Part shown: positions 59,129 through 64,000 of the stretch, in pieces
Layout of the letters: each line of letters begins with the position of its first letter
How positions within the stretch are numbered: the stretch's first letter is position 1
NCBI GenBank assembly: GCA_965197545.1
Contig: CBDANJ010000007.1
Location: 1,426,001 to 1,490,000, forward strand
DNA from: CATOSP01 sp965197545
Lineage (GTDB): Bacteria > Chloroflexota > Dehalococcoidia > Lucifugimonadales > UBA3495
DNA length: 64,000 bases
Direction of reading: 5' to 3'
Notes under the pieces: generated by a model
Seen by the model: only the letters and a program-made list of their open reading frames with translations
What the model was told of the DNA's origin: nothing
The model's database searches: none
Made by a program: the position numbers and the translations under genes

Positions 59129-60607
59129 CTAATCGCCTCCGTCGGCTTCGGAAAGTTCTTTACGCCAGATTTCCCTGAACGTGCGAGGGGGCAATTGAGG
59201 GAGATCTCTGGACCGCGTCCACTGGGAAAGCAGGGGCAGGGAAGCCTTGCGAATTCCTCGGCCTCCCCTGGAAAGCAGGGGAAAGGGGACGGACGAAAGG
59301 GGACCCTGGGCGGCGCGGCCAATCTTGCTCGCCAACGACAGCAGGCCCGGCTTACTCATCATCGAGGTAAACGCCCTGACGAAGGCCTTAGGCATCGGGC
59401 GGTTAGCCGCTCCTTCGGCAGCGGGCTCCTCAGCAAGTTTGTGGCGCAGGTGCAGCAACATTCTGGGAATGTCGATGCGCACCGGGCAGGCCTCCCGGCA
59501 GGCCCCGCAAAGGCTGGAAGCTTGGGGGAGGTCTGGGGCCTGGTCCAAGCCAACCAGCATGGGGGACACGATAGAGCCGATGGGCCCCGGATAGACCCAA
59601 CCATAGGCGTGTCCGCCGACCTTTTGGTAAACCGGACAGATGTTTAGGCATGCCCCGCAACGGATGCACAGGAGGGCTTCCCTCAGGTGCGGGTCGGCGA
59701 GCATTCGTGACCTGCCGTTGTCCACGACGATCAGGTGAAACTCTTCCGGGCCGTCTTCGTCGTCCTGCTTTCTTGGGCCGCTGACCATGCTGACGTAGCT
59801 GGTGATTCTCTGGCCCGTGGCGGAACGGGGCAGGAGCCGCAGAAACACGGCCAGGTCTTGGACCGAGGGAATCACCTTTTCCATCCCTGTTATTCCGATA
59901 TGGATTCGGGGCGCGGAAGTGCAGAGACGCCCGTTGCCTTCGTTGGTGATGATGACTAGGGTGCCGGTTTCGGCGATCAGGAAGTTGGCGCCGCTGATTC
60001 CGAGGTCCGCCTGGAGGAACCGTTCCCGCAGGGCGACCCGAGCGGCGGCGGCCAGTTCGTCGATGTCCTCCATCGGCGGGACTCCCAGCTTCTCCGTGAA
60101 GAGGCGGGCGACTTCTTCCTTGCTCTTGTGCAGCGCGGGTGCGACGAGATGGAAGGGTGTCTCCCCGGCAAGCTGGATGATGTATTCCCCGAGATCGGTC
60201 TCGTAGACGTCGACGCCGATGGACTCCAACATGTGGTTCAGGTTAAGTTCTTCGGACACCATGGACTTGCTCTTAGTCGCCACTTTAACGCCGTGGGTAC
60301 GGACCAACTCGGCAACGATTGCGTTGGCCTCGGCGGCGTCGGCGGCGAAGTGGACCTGGCCTCCATTGGCGCTGACTCTCTGATCCAGTAGGTCAAGGTA
60401 GTAGTCCAGGTGGTCGAGGGTGTGGAGCTTCACTTGCCGGGCCTGCTCCCGCCATTCCTCCCAGACCTGGGGAGTTACTTCGTCGATACACTCCCGCCGT
60501 GCGCCATCGAACCCCGATCCCGCCCTCTGGAGGGCCATTCGCATTTGGGGATCAAGGATGGAAACCGCGGAGGCTGTTGAAAAGTTCCTGGTCTTAACGT
60601 CGGGCAC
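59129..60607 (-). CDS. lutB: Iron-sulfur protein LutB
   Basis: A 492-residue subunit of the lactate utilisation complex. The N-terminal two thirds is a LUD domain ('VKVATKSKSMVSEELNLNHM', 'SGANFLIAETGTLVIITNEG'). Two 4Fe-4S motifs follow: 'CIRCGACLNICPVYQKVGGH' and 'CGACREACPVRIDIPRMLLH'. It lies between lutA (55 bases upstream, with a hairpin repeat in the gap) and lutC (overlapping). Confidence 0.94.
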   Translation of the reverse strand: MPDVKTRNFSTASAVSILDPQMRMALQRAGSGFDGARRECIDEVTPQVWEEWREQARQVKLHTLDHLDYYLDLLDQRVSANGGQVHFAADAAEANAIVAELVRTHGVKVATKSKSMVSEELNLNHMLESIGVDVYETDLGEYIIQLAGETPFHLVAPALHKSKEEVARLFTEKLGVPPMEDIDELAAAARVALRERFLQADLGISGANFLIAETGTLVIITNEGNGRLCTSAPRIHIGITGMEKVIPSVQDLAVFLRLLPRSATGQRITSYVSMVSGPRKQDDEDGPEEFHLIVVDNGRSRMLADPHLREALLCIRCGACLNICPVYQKVGGHAYGWVYPGPIGSIVSPMLVGLDQAPDLPQASSLCGACREACPVRIDIPRMLLHLRHKLAEEPAAEGAANRPMPKAFVRAFTSMMSKPGLLSLASKIGRAAQGPLSSVPFPLLSRGGRGIRKASLPLLSQWTRSRDLPQLPPRTFREIWRKELSEADGGD

Positions 60608-60622
60608 TAGCTAGGCTCCTTT

Positions 60623-60673
60623 GGTCAGTAGCTGGCGGTCAGTGGCTGGTGGCGGACTGTCACTAGCCACTGG
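60623..60673. repeat. 'TAGTGGCC'-type hairpin repeat between lutA and lutB
   Basis: CAGTGGCT and AGCCACTG enclose further GGTGG/ACTGTCA units. It resembles the element between groS and groL (25605-25647) and here overlaps the lutA stop region. Confidence 0.55.
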
Positions 60674-61406
60674 TCCCGTCCAGGACCTGGGCCAGGTGGC
60701 GTACCTGGACGGCGGAGCCCTGGCGGCTGAGGGCTCCTTCGATATTCATGAGGCAACTCATGTCGCAAGACACCAGGGTATCCGCCCCGGTGCTCAACAC
60801 ATTGGCGGTCTTGTCCGCCACCATTCCCTCTGAGATGTGAGGGTACTTCACCGAGAACGTGCCCCCGAACCCGCAACAGACCTCGGCCTGGGGAAGTTCC
60901 TCCAAACGCAGGCCGCTGACGTTGTTCAACAGCCGAGTGGGGGCGGTGCGGACCTCCATTTCACGGAGCAAATGGCAACTTGGGTGGTAGGTTACCGCGC
61001 CTTCGTAGCGGGCCCCCACGTCCTGGACGCCCATTACATCGGTAAGAAACTGGGAGAACTCATAGACTTTGGACGATAGCTCTTGGGCGCGGCGAAGGGA
61101 CTCGGGTTCATCCTGAAAGAGGTCAAGGTAAAACTTGGACATCATGGCCGCGCAAGAGCCCGAAGGGACCACGACGTAGGCGCTGCCAGAGAACTCTTCG
61201 AGGACTCTGCGGGCGAGTTGGCGGGCCTGGGACGTGTAGCCGGAGTTATATAGGGGTTGCCCGCAGCAGGTCTGTCCGGGGGGGAACCCGACATCAACTC
61301 CGATCTTCCTGAGTACCCGGACCACACTAACCCCGACTTGCGGGTAGAGTTGGTCGATTATGCACGTGACGAATAGGTCGGCCTGGGTCCGGGTTACCGA
61401 AGTCAA
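60663..61406 (-). CDS. lutA: (Fe-S)-binding protein LutA
   Basis: A 247-residue protein with two CCG (cysteine-rich) domains: 'GFPPGQTCCGQPLYNSGYTS' in the first and 'EVCCGFGGTFSVKYPHISEG' in the second, with 'VPSGSCAAMMSKF' and 'SCDMSCLMNIEGAL' as the partner cysteines. These bind iron-sulfur centres in LutA/GlcF/HdrB-like subunits. First gene of lutABC. No lactate permease or LutR regulator is seen next to it. Confidence 0.93.
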   Translation of the reverse strand: MTSVTRTQADLFVTCIIDQLYPQVGVSVVRVLRKIGVDVGFPPGQTCCGQPLYNSGYTSQARQLARRVLEEFSGSAYVVVPSGSCAAMMSKFYLDLFQDEPESLRRAQELSSKVYEFSQFLTDVMGVQDVGARYEGAVTYHPSCHLLREMEVRTAPTRLLNNVSGLRLEELPQAEVCCGFGGTFSVKYPHISEGMVADKTANVLSTGADTLVSCDMSCLMNIEGALSRQGSAVQVRHLAQVLDGTSG

Positions 61407-61568
61407 TCCTCGCCTCGATGGGTTGAATAGGTAGGGGTAGAGTAGCAGACGGCCAAGTCGGCAGCAACCGGAGCCAGCCTCGCTGGTCGTGCACTCCGTC
61501 CATGCGCGGTTATAAACACGGATGGTAGAATGTGTCCACCATTTTGGGGAAACCGATGGCGAGGTGTG

Positions 61569-62390
61569 ATGATGGACTGGGGAATGTCAAACCGCATGGC
61601 GCAGCTTATCCAACCGAATGGACACGCGATGTTTCTGCCCATTGACCACGGGTATTTCCAAGGACCAACCAGGAACCTGGAGCAACCCGGCAACACTGCC
61701 GAGCCGCTTCTCCCTTACGCGGACGCGCTGTTCGCTACCAGGGGAGTGCTGCGCGCCAGTATAGATCCGGCGAAAACCAAACCCATCGTGCTAAGGGTCT
61801 CGGGGGGCACCAGCATGGTGGGGCATGACCTTGCCGACGAAGGGATTACCACGTCGATGGAAGACGCCATCCGGCTGAACGCTTCCGCTGTCGGGATATC
61901 CCTTTTCATCGGCACCGAATACGAAAAGCAGTCCCTATTGAACCTGGGTAAGCTGGTGGATGAGGGAGAGAAGTACGGAATTCCCGTGATGGCGGTTACC
62001 GCGGTCGGCAGGGAGTTGGAGCAAAGGGAGTCCAGGTACCTCGCCCTGTGTTGCCGCATTGCCGCCGAGCTTGGAGCGAAGGTGGTAAAGACATACTGGT
62101 GCGCCGACGGGTTTGACAAGGTGGTCGACGGGTGCCCGGTGCCGGTGATCATGGCTGGAGGACCCCAGGCCGACACGGAAAGAGAGGTCTTGGAGTTCGT
62201 CCATGACGGGATGCAGAACGGGGCGATCGGAATCAACCTGGGCCGGAACATCTGGCAGAGCGACCATCCTGTGCCGATGATCCGGGCGTTACGGCACATA
62301 GTCCATCATGACGGCACGGTGGACCAGGCCCAGGAAATCTTCGACCAGGTGAAGGCCGGTGACGGGCGTGTGGCGTCGGTACCGGTGTGA
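61569..62390 (+). CDS. Class I aldolase of the DeoC/LsrF family
   Basis: About 273 residues. 'HAMFLPIDHGYFQGPTRNLE' and 'VLRASIDPAKTKPIVLRVSG' begin a TIM barrel, 'VVKTYWCADGFDKVV' carries the Schiff-base lysine region and 'PVIMAGGPQADTEREVLEFV' followed by 'GAIGINLGRNIWQSDHPVPM' the phosphate-binding end, all as in LsrF and archaeal FBP aldolase-like enzymes. LsrF cleaves phosphorylated autoinducer-2, but no other lsr gene is here. The ATG at 61569 follows GGCGAGG; the alternative next ATG is one codon later. Confidence 0.85.
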   Translation: MMDWGMSNRMAQLIQPNGHAMFLPIDHGYFQGPTRNLEQPGNTAEPLLPYADALFATRGVLRASIDPAKTKPIVLRVSGGTSMVGHDLADEGITTSMEDAIRLNASAVGISLFIGTEYEKQSLLNLGKLVDEGEKYGIPVMAVTAVGRELEQRESRYLALCCRIAAELGAKVVKTYWCADGFDKVVDGCPVPVIMAGGPQADTEREVLEFVHDGMQNGAIGINLGRNIWQSDHPVPMIRALRHIVHHDGTVDQAQEIFDQVKAGDGRVASVPV

Positions 62391-62433
62391 TGCGCCGCCG
62401 ACTCGGACCGACTGCCGCGGAGGGTTGTGACAC

Positions 62434-63462
62434 ATGCGCGTAGCGATGTACTACAACAACCACGACGTGAGGCTGGAGGAGATGCCGGTCCCGCGGATCG
62501 GCCCTGGTGAGCTTCTGTTGCGAGTTGACGCTTCGGGCCTGTGCGGCAGCGACGTCATGGAATGGTACCGCGTGGAGCGTGCGCCGATGGTATTGGGCCA
62601 CGAGGTGGCGGGAGCGGTGGCCGAGGTGGGGGAAGGGGTCACAAGGTACAACGTGGGGGACAGGTTGGTGGTGACCCACCACGTGCCGTGCAATGCGTGT
62701 CATTTCTGCTTGAGCGGACGGCACACGGTCTGCGACACATTACGCCAGACCAACTTCGACCCCGGAGGTCTGGCTGAGTTCTTACGCATACCGAAGATCA
62801 ACGTTGACCGTGGGGTCCTTCCGATACCAGACCACGTGCCGGACGCGGCGGCGGCGTTCACCGAGCCCCTGGCGTGCGTCTACCGGGGGCAGAGGCGTGC
62901 GGGGCTGCAACCTGGGCAGAGCGTGCTGGTGATTGGCAGCGGCCTGGCCGGACTGCTTCACGTGATGTTGGCCCGGGCGCTGGGGGCGGGGAAGATTCTG
63001 GCGAGCGACCTCGTGGAGTCCCGTCTGGAGGCTGCGCTGCAACTGGGGGCTGAGGCAGCAATCTTGGCAACCGACGATGTTCCCGCCAGAGTCCGGGAGC
63101 GCAACGGCGGACTACTGGCCGACCTGGTAATTGTTTGCACCGGGGCGCTTCCGGCATTAAAGCAGGCGTTGGAATCGGTGGAGCGGGGAGGGACCGTCCT
63201 GGTCTTTGCGCCCACCGATCCGGGCGTGGACCTACCGGTGCCAGTGAACGACGTGTTTTTCCGGAATGACATAACGATGACGACGACCTACGCCGCCGCG
63301 CCGTCGGACCTAGCCGCCGCTCTAGGGCTTATTTCCGCAGGCAGGGTGCAGGTGGAACGCATGATTAGCCACCGGCTGGGGCTTGCCGATGCCGGACTGG
63401 GCTTCAAGCTGACCGCCGAAGCCCGCGACTCGCTGAAGGTCATCATCCAACCTCAAAAATAG
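62434..63462 (+). CDS. Zinc-dependent medium-chain alcohol dehydrogenase
   Basis: A 342-residue MDR enzyme. Catalytic zinc ligands are in 'ASGLCGSDVMEWYRVERAPM' and 'VLGHEVAGAVAEVGEGV' (Cys, His, Glu); structural zinc cysteines in 'VPCNACHFCLSGRHTVC'. The NAD(P) site is 'VLVIGSGLAGLLHVMLARAL'. The 'APMVLGHE' and 'TEPLACVYRG' features suggest a sugar or polyol dehydrogenase (sorbitol/threonine dehydrogenase group). It is placed 43 bases after the aldolase and 10 before an SDR, so a small catabolic operon is likely. Confidence 0.92.
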   Translation: MRVAMYYNNHDVRLEEMPVPRIGPGELLLRVDASGLCGSDVMEWYRVERAPMVLGHEVAGAVAEVGEGVTRYNVGDRLVVTHHVPCNACHFCLSGRHTVCDTLRQTNFDPGGLAEFLRIPKINVDRGVLPIPDHVPDAAAAFTEPLACVYRGQRRAGLQPGQSVLVIGSGLAGLLHVMLARALGAGKILASDLVESRLEAALQLGAEAAILATDDVPARVRERNGGLLADLVIVCTGALPALKQALESVERGGTVLVFAPTDPGVDLPVPVNDVFFRNDITMTTTYAAAPSDLAAALGLISAGRVQVERMISHRLGLADAGLGFKLTAEARDSLKVIIQPQK

Positions 63463-63472
63463 GTGGAGGGAC

Positions 63473-64000
63473 ATGGACATAAAAGGCGCGGTTTTTATCG
63501 TTACCGGTTCCGCCACGGGTTTAGGGGCGGCGGTGGCGCGGCGGCTCTCGTCGAAGGGCGGGAAGGTGGTCATCAACTACACCAAGAGCGAAGCCGAGGC
63601 TAACGAGACGGCGGAGGCCTGCCGTTCTCTGGGCGGGGAAGCGCTGTTGTGCCGGGCGGACGTTTCAGACGACGCCGATTGCCGCCGCATGGCCTCCGAG
63701 ACAATGGAACGGCTTGGGCGGATCGATGGGTTGGTCAACAATGCGGCACAGTCCAAGATCGCGGCCCATGCGGACCTTGAGGCCCTGACCGCCGACGACT
63801 TCAACCGCATTTTCGGAGTGAACGTAGTAGGGCCGTATCAGATGGTCCGAGCGGTGGCGCCCCACATGAAGCGGCAGGGCAAGGGAGCGATCGTGAACAT
63901 CTCGTCGGGGTCGGCCTTTTCCGGGTCGGGAAGCTCTATCGCATACGCGGCGTCCAAAGGCGCGCTCAACACCATGACCCTTTCCCTGGCACGGGCGTTG
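63473..64000 (+). CDS. SDR family oxidoreductase, cut by window edge
   Basis: The ATG at 63473 follows GGAGGG and the frame stays open for 176 codons to the window end. Classical SDR motifs are complete up to the cut: 'FIVTGSATGLGAAVARRLSS' (TGxxxGxG), 'RADVSDDADC', 'LVNNAAQSK' (NNAG-like), the catalytic serine in 'IVNISSGSAFSGSG' and 'YAASKGALNTM' (YxxxK). About 75 C-terminal residues are missing. It probably acts with the alcohol dehydrogenase and aldolase upstream. Confidence 0.92.
   Translation, partial: MDIKGAVFIVTGSATGLGAAVARRLSSKGGKVVINYTKSEAEANETAEACRSLGGEALLCRADVSDDADCRRMASETMERLGRIDGLVNNAAQSKIAAHADLEALTADDFNRIFGVNVVGPYQMVRAVAPHMKRQGKGAIVNISSGSAFSGSGSSIAYAASKGALNTMTLSLARAL

Noticed and set aside
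1..64000. CRISPR array, rRNA operon, replication origin or intact prophage
   Set aside because: No regularly spaced direct repeats, rRNA-like sequence, DnaA-box cluster, integrase or phage structural genes were seen.

Overview
The window is a GC-rich chromosome segment from a bacterium. Gene content fits a free-living, aerobic to facultative member of the Chloroflexota, something like the Dehalococcoidia/SAR202 lineages. That assignment is an inference from the mix of genes: LDH-type malate dehydrogenase beside monomeric isocitrate dehydrogenase, threonyl-tRNA synthetase without a TGS domain, endonuclease Q, a GldAFG/DUF4340 ABC module, M20 and phosphotriesterase-like hydrolases. No rRNA or intact tRNA is visible, so it cannot be tested from this piece.

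Layout. 1-10 kb: a cut Uma2 nuclease, a class III aminotransferase with two small upstream genes, mdh and icd (TCA cycle), a GPH-type sugar transporter and a YyaL/DUF255 protein. 10-23 kb: thrS coupled to hicB-hicA, prfB with its programmed +1 frameshift, the ribD-ribE-ribBA operon, an ECF sigma factor / anti-sigma / SIMPL lipoprotein cluster, an acyl-CoA dehydrogenase remnant and selA. 23-26 kb: an alpha/beta hydrolase and groES-groEL. 26.1-30.3 kb: a graveyard of three insertion sequences (ISKra4, ISAs1 and IS701 families), all broken, carrying six copies of a 23-28 bp palindromic element inserted inside transposase coding sequence.

30.4-38 kb: endonuclease Q, rimI, coaE, a MoxR-type AAA ATPase, a CoA-type Nudix hydrolase and a 1085-residue von Willebrand A protein of NorD/CbbO type; the last four are tightly packed on the plus strand. 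38-42.9 kb: a phosphotriesterase-family hydrolase, then an AT-richer accessory stretch (about 39.1-41.6 kb) bounded by inverted copies of a dispersed repeat. It holds a decayed zinc-ribbon gene, a tRNA-like remnant, a HEPN-like gene and a series of very short minus-strand ORFs with ribosome binding sites. cinA follows.

43-52.9 kb: an ABC exporter of Gld type with its GldG and DUF4340 partners, speD-speB (polyamine synthesis), a site-2 protease with CBS domains, a cysteine desulfurase, a lipoprotein and a polyprenol/diacylglycerol kinase-like membrane protein. 53-58.3 kb: tandem M20 amidohydrolases, glycerate kinase and two adjacent toxin-antitoxin-like pairs (RelE type and HEPN/MNT). 58.4-64 kb: lutA-lutB-lutC for lactate oxidation on the minus strand, and on the plus strand an LsrF-type aldolase, a zinc alcohol dehydrogenase and an SDR cut by the window edge, which look like one catabolic unit.

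The most unusual signals are the palindromic element that repeatedly entered transposase genes (twice keeping the frame), the short-ORF cluster at 40.5-41.5 kb, and the translational coupling of hicBA to thrS.
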